From positions 62,001 through 126,000 of the forward strand of contig JBAVEN010000111.1 in NCBI GenBank assembly GCA_049587755.1: 64,000 nt of DNA, written 5' to 3'. The translations under genes were made by a program, and so were the position numbers. This document shows, piece by piece, positions 1 through 7,721 of the stretch (within the stretch, counting starts at the first letter, position 1; every line of letters starts with the position of its first letter). Below the pieces are notes generated by a model, which was not told the origin of the DNA, made no database searches, and saw nothing but the letters and a program-made list of their open reading frames with translations. The stretch comes from Bog-375 sp049587755 (GTDB lineage Bacteria > Acidobacteriota > Terriglobia > Bryobacterales > Bryobacteraceae).

Positions 1-408
1 CTCCTGCGCCAGCGCCGGAAGGGCGGCGACGATGCCCACGTTGCGCGTCAACTCGGTCAGGATCTGGCTGGACCGCTCCACGCCGGCCGCCACCGTGGGC
101 AGTGCGCGAAACTCCTCGTGCAGCCGCTCCGCTTCGGCCAGCGCCAGCCGCGCCGCCACCAGCGAACCAACATAAAAGCGGAAAGCTTTCTCCGTGGGCA
201 CGCGGCCGGCCGAAGTGTGGGGCTGCGAAAGGAAACCCTCCTCGGCCAGGTCCGCCATCACGTTGCGGATCGAAGCCGGGCTCAGGTTCTGGTTGCGGCT
301 CCTCGCAATGCTGTGCGAGCCCACCGGCTCACCGGTTTCGATGTAATTCCGCACGATCGCATTGAGGATTTCCCGGTGGCGGGATTTGAGCGGCTCGGTT
401 TGACTCAT
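1..408 (-). CDS. hrcA: Heat-inducible transcription repressor HrcA (partial, N-terminal 136 residues)
   Basis: HrcA represses groE/dnaK-class chaperone genes by binding CIRCE operators. The visible residues hold the N-terminal winged helix-turn-helix with the family segment NYIETGEPVGSHSIA (about 22-36), then LSPASIRNVMADLAEEG and QPHTSAGRVPT. The start ATG is at 408 on the minus strand; the gene runs off the left edge, so the dimerisation domain is not seen. It is divergent from the membrane-protein gene at 535. HrcA genes often lead a grpE-dnaK-dnaJ operon, which would lie outside the window. No clear CIRCE dyad was found in the 126-bp upstream gap, so autoregulation is not supported here. 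Confidence 0.95.
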   Translation of the reverse strand, partial: MSQTEPLKSRHREILNAIVRNYIETGEPVGSHSIARSRNQNLSPASIRNVMADLAEEGFLSQPHTSAGRVPTEKAFRFYVGSLVAARLALAEAERLHEEFRALPTVAAGVERSSQILTELTRNVGIVAALPALAQE

Positions 409-534
409 GCTGCGCTGCTAGAGTACCCCTACTGCGATTCTAACGGTCTGAAAGTGAAGGGTCAACATGCCGTCGAGTTGGCTGCCCGAGGATGCGTTAG
501 AATAGCCGTTCCGTTTCCCGGGGAGGTCGCCAGC

Positions 535-945
535 GTGGAAGCCGTCAAAAGCCTGTTGCGTCTGTTCAGCTATCTCTACCACGGATTGCTGGCGTTGTTC
601 CTGTTGGCGCTGTCCGTTGTGGCGTTGGCTTCCGGCGCGGCTGCGCTCCATCTCGATATGTTGCCGTGGAGCGGCGCCACCCTGGCATGGGTTCTCCTCG
701 CCGCTTCCCTCTTCGGGCTGTTGGCGGTGGTGCTCGCCATAAGGCGCGCCGGCGTAGCGCTTCTCTTTCTCTGGAGCCTGGTGGTTGCCGCCATGCTGCT
801 CAAGCGGTATGTGTTCAGCGGCTATCGCTTTGCGCCCGGCGTAGGGGTGCACACCGCTCTGTTCCTGGTGCTCGGATCGTGGCTGGCGGTTCTCGGCGCC
901 TGGCTCGCCCTGCAACGCCCCCAGTCCACGAATCAAGCACATTAA
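535..945 (+). CDS. Small integral membrane protein, unknown function
   Basis: I do not recognise the family. The 136-residue product is almost entirely hydrophobic, with four likely membrane segments at roughly residues 15-38, 45-68, 75-92 and 103-125. The GTG start at 535 is chosen because GGGAGG ends about 9 bases upstream; the frame stays open further 5' but that part runs antisense to hrcA and has no membrane character. It is divergent from hrcA. The stop at 945 is followed directly by a degenerate inverted repeat (953-1032). Confidence 0.7.
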   Translation: MEAVKSLLRLFSYLYHGLLALFLLALSVVALASGAAALHLDMLPWSGATLAWVLLAASLFGLLAVVLAIRRAGVALLFLWSLVVAAMLLKRYVFSGYRFAPGVGVHTALFLVLGSWLAVLGAWLALQRPQSTNQAH

Positions 946-952
946 GATCTCA

Positions 953-1032
953 AGCCGCAGATAAACACGGATAAACGCAGATAAACAAAACCGGGCTTTC
1001 CCATCCGTGTTCATCGGCGTTCATCGGCGGCT
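953..1032. repeat. Degenerate inverted-repeat (dyad) element, AGCCGC..GATAAACACGGAT type
   Basis: The left arm reads AGCCGCAGATAAACACGGAT and so on; the right arm ends ATCCGTGTTCATCGGCG..GGCGGCT, its imperfect reverse complement. A related dyad sits at 56591-56657. Such 'ATCNGTGTTCATC' dyads are intergenic repeats known from several phyla; here it could act as a terminator-like hairpin after the membrane gene. Confidence 0.6.
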
Positions 1033-1448
1033 AAATTGTTTCCGCTGCCTTTGGTTCAAAACTGGCAGTGCCCGATGCACCGAAGGCCGGAACACGTCTT
1101 GCAACTGAGCTTCTTGGGTTTTGCCGGAACCGAGCCGGCGTGCTGGACCGTGATGTGTTGCCGCGGTTGCCAGGTTGCGCGAAATTCCTCAGCGTGATAC
1201 CCCCCTGCGGGGGTGGACACCCGGGCCATTTCCCCCATCCTGCTCACAACTCTTAGCATGGGACCCCTCCCAGCCTCGCAGGCTTGAACGACTTACCCTG
1301 CTTTTGCCCGCTCGGTGCAATAGAAGAGGGCACGCGACGGGCCAACTCCAGCTCGGCCGTCCGCCGCCGGAAACCCGAGGCCGCACTTGGGAAATCTTCG
1401 TGTGCGGTCGAAGCACTTGCTCTCGCTGCGATACAATGTCCCTTCGTC
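1033..1448. other. Non-coding stretch without supported gene
   Basis: No reading frame here has a convincing start, codon use or family match. Visible structure: a CCCCCTGCGGGGG palindrome near 1200-1212 and a strong hairpin at 1379-1411 with arms GGCCGCAC and GTGCGGTC. A TACAAT box lies 11 bases before the ATG at 1449 and may be the promoter of that gene. Confidence 0.4.
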
Positions 1449-1952
1449 ATGCAGGTATTGCAGGCCGGACAGCACAAGCTGATTTACATGGAACTCCAGC
1501 CGGAGATGGTCTCCACCATCGCACGGCAGGCGGGGTTCGAAGTCCGTGCTCGCGATGGGGCGCGAACCATCAGTCTCGACCTGACTGCGCCCGGACGCCA
1601 GGCGCCGCTGCTGCTGTTCGACGCCAGCCACCCGACAAACCTGGGCTGGTTCTCGCGCTGCCAGTTTTACGTCGATGGGCGCACCGGAGCCGTGTTGCAA
1701 ACGCCGCTTAGCGTTGCCAACAAGCGCGACCGCAGCGGGCACCTTCACCCCAATGCGGTGCGCCTCGGCATTGCCAAGGAATTGCCCGTCACCTTCCGCC
1801 TGCCGGGCAATCAGCCGCTTACCGAACAGGTGTTCTATAACCTGCTGGTCGGCTTCTTGAATGCACTGACGCAAACCGGTGTTGCCGTCTGCGGAGCCGG
1901 CGCCGTCGAACCCTTGTCCGGCCGCACCGAACCGCACGGCCCTCGCAATTGA
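1449..1952 (+). CDS. Conserved-looking hypothetical protein
   Basis: Family not recognised. The 167-residue product is soluble, with no signal peptide or membrane segment. Its middle (LLLFDASHPTNLGWF, CQFYVDGRTG) looks like a compact alpha/beta domain. The ATG at 1449 follows a TACAAT box; a second ATG at 1488 (MELQPEMV) is an alternative start. The last five codons and the stop lie inside a 22-bp direct repeat (1935-1956) whose second copy is at 3133-3154, so the C-terminus may have been altered by, or been the target of, a rearrangement. Confidence 0.6.
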   Translation: MQVLQAGQHKLIYMELQPEMVSTIARQAGFEVRARDGARTISLDLTAPGRQAPLLLFDASHPTNLGWFSRCQFYVDGRTGAVLQTPLSVANKRDRSGHLHPNAVRLGIAKELPVTFRLPGNQPLTEQVFYNLLVGFLNALTQTGVAVCGAGAVEPLSGRTEPHGPRN

Positions 1953-1956
1953 TGGG
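1935..1956 (+). repeat. Left copy of 22-bp perfect direct repeat
   Basis: CACGGCCCTCGCAATTGATG plus GG, identical to 3133-3154. With two mismatches the match extends about six bases further left. The pair brackets the TIGR03435 gene and a truncated recombinase-like fragment, about 1.2 kb. Confidence 0.85.
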
Positions 1957-2058
1957 CTGTGATCCGGCCGTCTGTAGCCACCGGGATTCTTCTGCTAGGC
2001 CTGGGGTGGTCAACACTTGGTTCATCGACATCGTCTAACTTCGTGGGGAGGGGTGGCC

Positions 2059-2811
2059 GTGATTCGAGCGATTGCCAGCTTAGCGCTGTTCGCCTCCTGG
2101 GCCGTTTACGGACAATCCCCGGCGGCCGCGCGGTTTGAAGTTGCGTCGGTGAAGCCCAGCAACCTCGACCAGTTCGCAGGATCCTCCGGCCTAAGGACAG
2201 GTCACGGCCGGCTCACGGCCAGCAACGTTACCCTAAAGCGTTGCATCATGGGCGCCTATGGGGTGGGTCCGAACCAGATCTCCGGTGGGCCGGCGTGGCT
2301 CGATTCGGACCGATACGAGATTGTCGCCAAAGCCGAGCAACCGGTGGATGACGATGCCGCGCTGATGGCGATGCTTCAGTCCCTTCTAAGCGAGCGCTTC
2401 AAACTTGCCTTCCATCGCGCAACTAGAACGGTCGAAGCGTTCGTGTTGGAAGTTGCGAAAAACGGACCGAAGCTGGAGAAAGCTGAAGACAGGGGGTCGA
2501 GCACTAACAGTAGCCGCGGGTTGATCGACGCCAAGACCATCACCATGGATCGATTTGCGGAAGTTCTATCCCGGCAAATGGACCTGCCAGTGCTGAACCA
2601 TACGGGATTGGCGGGCAGCTTCGATCTTAAGTTGGAGTGGACTCCCGAGAGCCGAGCCCCCGCCAGACCCGGAGCGGACGACGCGATGCTGGAAACCGGA
2701 GTTTCGATCTTCACCGCGATACAACAACAGCTCGGATTGCGCTTGCGAGCGAAGAAGACACCCGTCGAGGTGATCGTAATCGACCACGCCGAGAGGCCTT
2801 CCGAGAACTGA
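2059..2811 (+). CDS. TIGR03435 family soil-associated secreted protein
   Basis: TIGR03435 proteins are abundant in Solibacter-type Acidobacteria; their function is unknown. The family features visible are FEVASVKPSN just after the signal peptide, GRLTASNVTLKRCIMGAYGV, an ISGGPAWLDSDRYEI segment, LLSERFKLAFHRATR, and a C-terminal LPVLNHTGLAGSFDLKLEW followed by IFTAIQQQLGLRL. The GTG start at 2059 follows GGGGAGGGG by 7 bases and gives a signal peptide ending near VYGQSPA, so export is likely. Length (250 aa) is usual. The gene lies inside the 1.2-kb segment flanked by 22-bp direct repeats, consistent with dispersal of this family as cargo, but that is inference. Confidence 0.9.
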   Translation: MIRAIASLALFASWAVYGQSPAAARFEVASVKPSNLDQFAGSSGLRTGHGRLTASNVTLKRCIMGAYGVGPNQISGGPAWLDSDRYEIVAKAEQPVDDDAALMAMLQSLLSERFKLAFHRATRTVEAFVLEVAKNGPKLEKAEDRGSSTNSSRGLIDAKTITMDRFAEVLSRQMDLPVLNHTGLAGSFDLKLEWTPESRAPARPGADDAMLETGVSIFTAIQQQLGLRLRAKKTPVEVIVIDHAERPSEN

Positions 2812-2882
2812 GAAACCGCGGCCTTTCCTGCTTGCCGCGGCTTCGTCGGCGCTTCTCAATCGTGCAGCCTCTCTGCCTGCTT

Positions 2883-3126
2883 TTACACCGCCTTCGGCAG
2901 CCGCTCGCTGCGCGTTATCCACTCATCGCTGTTGAACACCCGCCGTCCCACGGCGATCATCCGCGGCAGCAGGTTGAATAACGCGGTTGGCGTCCAGGGT
3001 TCGCTCAGGCGGGTGCGGTAGCCGCGACGGTTCACCTCATCGGCGACGCGCGAGAGCGGGCAGTCCTCCACAATCATATCGAGCGCCAAAACGACGCCTT
3101 CGATTTCCGCGGGTTGGTCACCAGTT
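2883..3126 (-). pseudogene. Truncated copy of recombinase-like gene (C-terminal fragment)
   Basis: The fragment encodes about 80 residues (ALDMIVEDCPLSRVADEVNR, GYRTRLSEPWTPTALFNLLP) closely matching the C-terminal half of the intact gene at 4912-5352, in the same orientation. DNA similarity is high by eye, roughly 85%. It stops abruptly at about 3126, just before the right 22-bp direct repeat, so the N-terminal part is missing. The RRGYRTR..G..WT pattern resembles the DNA-binding recombinase domain of large serine recombinases, but no catalytic domain is present. Confidence 0.75.
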
Positions 3127-3132
3127 GAATCC

Positions 3133-3154
3133 CACGGCCCTCGCAATTGATGGG
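3133..3154 (+). repeat. Right copy of 22-bp perfect direct repeat
   Basis: Identical to 1935-1956. It abuts the breakpoint of the truncated recombinase-like fragment and lies 41 bases before the glycosyltransferase start at 3196. Confidence 0.85.
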
Positions 3155-3195
3155 TGGTATGCTTGTTCGGCAGCGGTGGCTGTCAGACGCAAACG

Positions 3196-4218
3196 ATGAG
3201 CACCCCAGCCCCTCCGGCCGGCGTCCCGCGAAGAATTTCCTCTTTGCCCGCCCTTATGTACGGCATCCTCATCGCCGGCGCCGGCTTCACAGTCTACTTT
3301 TTCGCCGTCCTCCTGCGCTTGCTCGGCTTGCTCGCCGATCCGTACGGCCGCTCCTTGGCCCTCGTCCGCGAGCTGGTCTGGTACTCCGGAATGCCGGTGG
3401 CAGCCGGGTTCCTCTTGATCCTCTTCGACCTGTTTGTGCTGCTTCCCGGTAAGCGCACGCGCATCGCCGTTCGCTGGGATCCGCCACCGAACCTGGATTT
3501 GACGGTTGTGCTCACCGCCTACAATGACGAGTCCAGCATCGGCGCCGCGGTCGAGGACTTCCGCAGCCATCCGAAAGTGAAACGCGTCATCGTAGTCGAC
3601 AACAACAGCTCCGACCGCACCTTTGAGGTCGCGCGGCACGCCGGCGCCGAAGTGGTTTGTGAGAAGCGCCACGGCTACGGCCATTGCGTCTTTCGCGCCC
3701 TCGAGGATGGTGCAGCCTGCACCGACACCGGATTGACGTTGCTCTCGGAAGGCGACATGACCTTCCGCTCTTACGACATCGACAAGTTCCTCGCTTATGC
3801 GCCGCATGCCGATATCGTCAATGGCACGCGCATCGTCGAGCAACTGCGCGACCTGCGCACCCAACTGACTACATTCATGTTCTACGGCAACTTCTTCGCC
3901 GGTAAGTTGCTCGAGGCCAAACATATCGGGAAAGGAACCCTGACCGACGTCGGCACCACTTACAAGTTATGCCGGAACTCCGCCTTGCGAGATCTGCTGC
4001 CGGTCCTGGACCGCACCATCAATCTTGAGTTCAACGCCCATTTTCTGGACCAGGCGCTCAGTTATGGTTTCAGCATCGTCGAGTGTCCAGTCACCTTTCA
4101 TGCCAGAGTAGGCGCCAGCAAAGGCGGCAACGTCGGCAATCTTCGCGCGTTGCATGTCGGGCTGCGTATGATTTTTGGAATTGTTTTCAGTTGGAGGCCC
4201 CTGGCATGCCGGAGCTGA
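3196..4218 (+). CDS. GT2-family glycosyltransferase with N-terminal membrane anchors
   Basis: Likely transfers a sugar from an activated donor in envelope polysaccharide or lipid glycosylation. Of 340 residues, about 10-40 and 60-90 form two membrane segments; the GT-A domain follows, with LTVVLTAYNDESSIG near 107, the family VVDNNSSDRT at about 132-141, and an acidic SEGDMTF metal-binding region near 185. A C-terminal catalytic region (LTDVGTTYKLCRNSAL) matches dolichyl-phosphate-type GT2 enzymes. The ATG at 3196 is preferred over an upstream in-frame start at 3154, which lies in the repeat junction. It overlaps the methyltransferase at 4206 by 13 bases, so the two are probably co-translated. 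Confidence 0.85.
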   Translation: MSTPAPPAGVPRRISSLPALMYGILIAGAGFTVYFFAVLLRLLGLLADPYGRSLALVRELVWYSGMPVAAGFLLILFDLFVLLPGKRTRIAVRWDPPPNLDLTVVLTAYNDESSIGAAVEDFRSHPKVKRVIVVDNNSSDRTFEVARHAGAEVVCEKRHGYGHCVFRALEDGAACTDTGLTLLSEGDMTFRSYDIDKFLAYAPHADIVNGTRIVEQLRDLRTQLTTFMFYGNFFAGKLLEAKHIGKGTLTDVGTTYKLCRNSALRDLLPVLDRTINLEFNAHFLDQALSYGFSIVECPVTFHARVGASKGGNVGNLRALHVGLRMIFGIVFSWRPLACRS

Positions 4219-4850
4219 GCGGCTATCACGATACGCGCCTGCCCTACGACGCCAAGCGCGAGGTGCTGTGGAAGGCTCTATGCGAGGTTTACTTTCAGCC
4301 GCTGGTACCGCCAGATGCCTGCGTGCTGGAACTGGGCGCCGGCTATGGCCACTTCATCAACAACATACGCTGCGCGAGGCGAATCGCGCTCGACCAATGG
4401 GAAAGTTTCGGAGAATATCTTCAGCCCAACGTCGTGGCGTCGGTCGGCAGTGTCACCGATTTGAGTTTCCTGGAAGACCGCTCGGTGGATTTCGCCTTCG
4501 CCAGTAACTTGTTCGAGCATCTGACGCAGAGCGATTTTGCCGTCGTCCTCCAGCAACTGCTTTATAAGTTGAAGCCTGGCGGCACTTTGAACATCGTCCA
4601 GCCCAATTACCGCTTCGCCTACAAAGAGTATTTCGACGACTACACCCACGTCGCCGTTTACTCGCACCTCAGTCTCGCGGATTTCCTCGCCGCGCACGGC
4701 TTCCGCGTCATCGACTGCCAGCCCCGTTTTCTCCCCCTGACGGTGAAATCGAAACTGCCTGTCTGGCGGATACTCATCCGCATGTACTTGGCCTCCCCGT
4801 TCAAGCCCTTAGGCAAGCAGATGCTCGTCCGCGCCGTGGCGAGCGCGTGA
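4206..4850 (+). CDS. Class I SAM-dependent methyltransferase
   Basis: The 214-residue product has the SAM-binding motif I VLELGAGYGHFI (about 38-49), an acidic strand end IALDQWES, motif IV-like SVDFAFASNLFEHL (about 95-108) and LKPGGTLNIVQPNYR, a layout typical of small-molecule or sugar methyltransferases. It overlaps the upstream glycosyltransferase, pointing to modification of the same glycan or lipid-linked sugar; the substrate cannot be read from sequence. The ATG at 4206 starts a complete Rossmann domain. The pair is flanked on both sides by copies of the recombinase-like gene. Confidence 0.85.
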   Translation: MPELSGYHDTRLPYDAKREVLWKALCEVYFQPLVPPDACVLELGAGYGHFINNIRCARRIALDQWESFGEYLQPNVVASVGSVTDLSFLEDRSVDFAFASNLFEHLTQSDFAVVLQQLLYKLKPGGTLNIVQPNYRFAYKEYFDDYTHVAVYSHLSLADFLAAHGFRVIDCQPRFLPLTVKSKLPVWRILIRMYLASPFKPLGKQMLVRAVASA

Positions 4851-4911
4851 TTCCGCTTCGAATCCGTGCCCCTGCGCGGCGTTTTGCATGAAGATTCGTT
4901 GCACGCCGCCC

Positions 4912-5352
4912 TCACACCACCTTCGGCAGCCGCTCGCGGCGCGTCATCCACTCCTCGCTGTTGAACACGCGCGGGCCTACCGCGATCATCCGCGGCAGCA
5001 GGTTGAACAGTGCGGTCGGCGTCCAGGGCTCGCCCAGGCGCGTGCGGTAGCCACGCCGGTTCACTTCTTCGGCGACGCGCGACAGCCGGCAGTCCTCCAC
5101 AATCATATCGAGCGCCAGAATGATGACTTCGACCTCGGCGGGGTTGGCCACCAGTTGCGTGCAATCGTCGGAAACCTGCAGGCCGTACGGAATCTCCTCG
5201 ACCCAGCCCTGCGGCTTCGGAGGCGCGGCTTCCACCGCGTCGCGCTCCCACTCCAGGCCCACCAGCCGCCAGCCCGCCTTGATGCGTTCCTCGAGGTAAT
5301 CCGGTCGAACCAGACCGGCAATCGGTTCGTGAATGCGTTCTTTCCGGGCCAT
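4912..5352 (-). CDS. Recombinase-domain-like small protein, unknown role
   Basis: A 146-residue product starting at ATG 5352, with AGGAGG six bases upstream. The N-terminal half (LVRPDYLEERIKAGWRLVGL) is not recognised; the C-terminal half (LSRVAEEVNRRGYRTRLGEP, WTPTALFNLLPRMI) resembles the helix-turn-helix 'recombinase' domain found after the catalytic domain of large serine recombinases. No resolvase serine domain exists here, so a stand-alone DNA-binding role is possible. A truncated copy lies at 2883-3126, and the two flank the glycosyltransferase-methyltransferase pair as direct repeats. Confidence 0.65.
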   Translation of the reverse strand: MARKERIHEPIAGLVRPDYLEERIKAGWRLVGLEWERDAVEAAPPKPQGWVEEIPYGLQVSDDCTQLVANPAEVEVIILALDMIVEDCRLSRVAEEVNRRGYRTRLGEPWTPTALFNLLPRMIAVGPRVFNSEEWMTRRERLPKVV

Positions 5353-5538
5353 GAGACACCTCCTCGCCCGCTGACTCAGCAAGTGACATGCCAGGTAAGA
5401 GAGACCATCGCCTTTCCTGGTCTGTCCCGCTTTGCCGGAGCGCCACCCTCATAGCCGGCACGAAACAGGCAGTCGCCTCGCGCACGGCCGGGCGCTGCCC
5501 GGCTCCGCCGACTGGCCGGGGTACCCTCTGGGTCGCGC

Positions 5539-5557
5539 GCAGGTTTTACCAACCTGC
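5539..5557. repeat. Palindrome of the GCAGGTT..AACCTGC family
   Basis: Arms GCAGGTT and AACCTGC with a 5-base spacer, in the gap before xseA. The same core occurs three times in tandem at 61117-61200, so it belongs to a dispersed intergenic palindrome family. Confidence 0.55.
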
Positions 5558-5613
5558 CCCACGCACCTGTCCGTTCCTGGGAAAGCACCGTCTCTAATTG
5601 GGACCGTCCGCGC

Positions 5614-5619
5614 TACCAT
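5614..5619 (+). promoter_or_regulatory. Putative -10 box (TACCAT) for leaderless xseA
   Basis: TACCAT ends 6 bases before the GTG start of xseA and no Shine-Dalgarno intervenes, fitting transcription that begins at the start codon. No good -35 hexamer is seen. Confidence 0.45.
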
Positions 5620-5625
5620 GGCTCG

Positions 5626-6978
5626 GTGGAGCAATTCGCGCTCGAGTTCGAGCTGGCGCCGGAGCGGCGCATCTACTCCGTGAGCGAGCTCAATGCCGCC
5701 ATTCGCGCCATGCTCGACGCCGAGTTCCGCGACATTTGGGTTTCGGGCGAGATCTCCGGGCTCAAGGCGGCTTCGAGCGGCCACTATTACTTCACCCTCA
5801 AGGAGCGGGACGCGCAGCTCAAATGCGTGGCGTTCCGCTCCGCGCATCGCTACTGGAAGTTCAAGCCGGCCGATGGCCTCGCGGTGCTGGCGCGCGGACG
5901 CATCGATGTCTATGAAGTCCGCGGCGAGTACCAGTTGCAAGTGGAGTTGCTGGAGCCGCAGGGCCTGGGCGCGCTGCAACTCGCCTTCGAGCAGCTCAAG
6001 AAGAAGCTCGCCGCCGAAGGCTTGTTCGCGGCGGAGCGCAAGCGCGCCCTGCCGCGGTTTCCGCGGCGCATTGGCATCGTCACGTCTCCTCGCGGGGCCG
6101 CCATCGCCGACATGGTCGGCATCCTGTCGCGCCGCTTTCCCGGCCTCGAAATCCGCCTCTTTCCGGCGCTGGTGCAAGGCCCCGGCTCTGCTGAGGAGGT
6201 CTGCCGCGGCATCGAATACTTCAGCCGCAGTGGATGGCCCGAGGTGGTGATCGTGGGCCGCGGCGGCGGGTCGATCGAAGATTTGTGGACCTTCAACGAA
6301 GAGCCCGTGGCGCGGGCCATTGCCGCCTGTTCCGTGCCCGTGGTCTCGGCGGTGGGCCACGAAACCGATGTCACCATCGCCGATTTCGTGGCCGACCTGC
6401 GCGCGCCCACCCCGTCGGCGGCCGCCGAGCTGATCGTGCCCACACGTGAGTCCGTGAGCGACCGTGTCGCGACGGCCGAAACCAAAGCCCTGCAAGCCGT
6501 TCGCTACCGCCTGGCGATGCTCGACCGCCGCCTGCGCCAGCAGGGCGTGGACCGCGCCCTCGGCGTGCTCCACCGCCGCGTGGGCCGCGGTCTGCAACGC
6601 GTCGACGAACAGGAATACCGCCTTCGCGAACGGCTGCGCTCCATCTTCGGTGCGCGGGAACGCAACCGCCGCGCGCTGGAAGCGAGACTGCGGCATTTCG
6701 ACGTGCGGCCCCTTCTGGCCGTTGACCGGCGCAGCCTGGAGACCGCCCAAACGCTCGCCGTGGAGTCCATTCGCCGGCGTCTGGCGCAGCGCCGCAGTGG
6801 CTTCGGCCAACTCAGTACCCAGCTCAGCGCGCTCAGCCCGCTGAAGGTACTGGAGCGCGGCTATGCCATCGTTTCCAACCAGTCGGGCATCGTCAAGGAT
6901 GCCGGCGCGGCCCCACCGTCCTCCCGCATTCACGTCCGCCTGGCCAAGGGCGAACTGGATGCCGTGGTGGAAGAGTAA
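5626..6978 (+). CDS. xseA: Exodeoxyribonuclease VII large subunit
   Basis: ExoVII degrades single-stranded DNA in both directions; XseA is the catalytic subunit. The 450-residue product has the N-terminal OB-fold (YSVSELNAAIRAMLDAEF, about 13-30, then WVSGEISGLK), the conserved IGIVTSPRGAA near 149-159, GRGGGSIEDLWTFNEE near 210-225, VSAVGHETDVTIADF near 240-254, a long coiled-coil middle and a C-terminal PLKVLERGYAIV. Length matches the family. The GTG at 5626 is supported by a TACCAT box placed for leaderless transcription. No xseB follows directly; the next genes are convergent. Confidence 0.97.
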   Translation: MEQFALEFELAPERRIYSVSELNAAIRAMLDAEFRDIWVSGEISGLKAASSGHYYFTLKERDAQLKCVAFRSAHRYWKFKPADGLAVLARGRIDVYEVRGEYQLQVELLEPQGLGALQLAFEQLKKKLAAEGLFAAERKRALPRFPRRIGIVTSPRGAAIADMVGILSRRFPGLEIRLFPALVQGPGSAEEVCRGIEYFSRSGWPEVVIVGRGGGSIEDLWTFNEEPVARAIAACSVPVVSAVGHETDVTIADFVADLRAPTPSAAAELIVPTRESVSDRVATAETKALQAVRYRLAMLDRRLRQQGVDRALGVLHRRVGRGLQRVDEQEYRLRERLRSIFGARERNRRALEARLRHFDVRPLLAVDRRSLETAQTLAVESIRRRLAQRRSGFGQLSTQLSALSPLKVLERGYAIVSNQSGIVKDAGAAPPSSRIHVRLAKGELDAVVEE

Positions 6979-7049
6979 GGGTTAGTGCTGTACCGATTCC
7001 TGCGCACATTGGCGCCATTCCTGCCGTTCGCGTGCACGCCACGCTTGCC

Positions 7050-7721
7050 TTACACACCGCGGCGGCTGCCCCACAGGTCGATGTGCAAGCGCGGGCTGAA
7101 GCGGAACCCTTCCTCTTTGCAGATTTCGGCCAGCCATAGTCCGCGTTCGGCCAGCTTGGCGTGCTCCGTGCCTTCGGGCATCAGGATGACGCGTTCCGGC
7201 GGCGCATGGAGCGCCTCCATCAGCGCGCGAATCTCTTCCAGGTCCGCCGGATTTTCGACCACGAATTTCAGTTGATAGTCATAGCGCGCCATCAGCTCCG
7301 CCAGCACTGCGGGCTGAATGCGCAGGCGGTCGTGCGGCTCGGCGAAACTGCCTTTGGGCGTTGAGTTGGAGAGCTTGGGACTGATGCTCATCAGGTCGCA
7401 GGCCACCGGCTGAAACACCGTGCCCGCCGTCTCGATGGTGATGTGCAGCCCCTGCACCCGCAGCCGCTCGGTCAGCGGCACGATCTCCGCCTGGATCATC
7501 GGCTCGCCGCCAGTGATCACCACGTGGCGAGCGGGGTGCGCCTTCACCTCATCCACAATCTGGTCGAGATCGAGCTCGACTCCTTCCGGCTGCCACGACG
7601 TGTACGGCGTATCGCACCAGGCGCACCGCAGGTTGCAGCCGCTGGAGCGGATGAACACCGAAGGCACGCCCACCAGCGAGCCTTCGCCCTGCAGCGAGTA
7701 GAACAGCTCAGCGATCTTCAA
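7050..7721 (-). CDS. queE: 7-carboxy-7-deazaguanine synthase QueE (radical SAM)
   Basis: QueE converts 6-carboxytetrahydropterin to 7-carboxy-7-deazaguanine on the preQ0/queuosine route, in the cytoplasm. The radical-SAM cluster motif is Cys29-x3-Cys33-x2-Cys36 in SSGCNLRCAWCDTPY, after the family N-terminus IAELFYSLQGEGS; VVITGGEPMIQ and the C-terminal RFSPRLHIDLWG are also typical. The TTG at 7721 is chosen because it gives the standard N-terminus and overlaps the queC stop by 14 bases; the frame stays open upstream within queC. It is the second gene of a queC-queE pair, converging on xseA. Confidence 0.94.
   Translation of the reverse strand: MKIAELFYSLQGEGSLVGVPSVFIRSSGCNLRCAWCDTPYTSWQPEGVELDLDQIVDEVKAHPARHVVITGGEPMIQAEIVPLTERLRVQGLHITIETAGTVFQPVACDLMSISPKLSNSTPKGSFAEPHDRLRIQPAVLAELMARYDYQLKFVVENPADLEEIRALMEALHAPPERVILMPEGTEHAKLAERGLWLAEICKEEGFRFSPRLHIDLWGSRRGV

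Noticed and set aside
409..534. Possible CIRCE operator between hrcA and the membrane gene
   Set aside because: TTAGAATC..CTCTAGCA on the minus strand only loosely resembles TTAGCACTC-N9-GAGTGCTAA; too many mismatches.
5449..6933. Long antisense open frame (about 490 codons) across xseA
   Set aside because: A high-GC shadow of xseA: low-complexity His/Arg/Ala composition, no RBS, no family resemblance.
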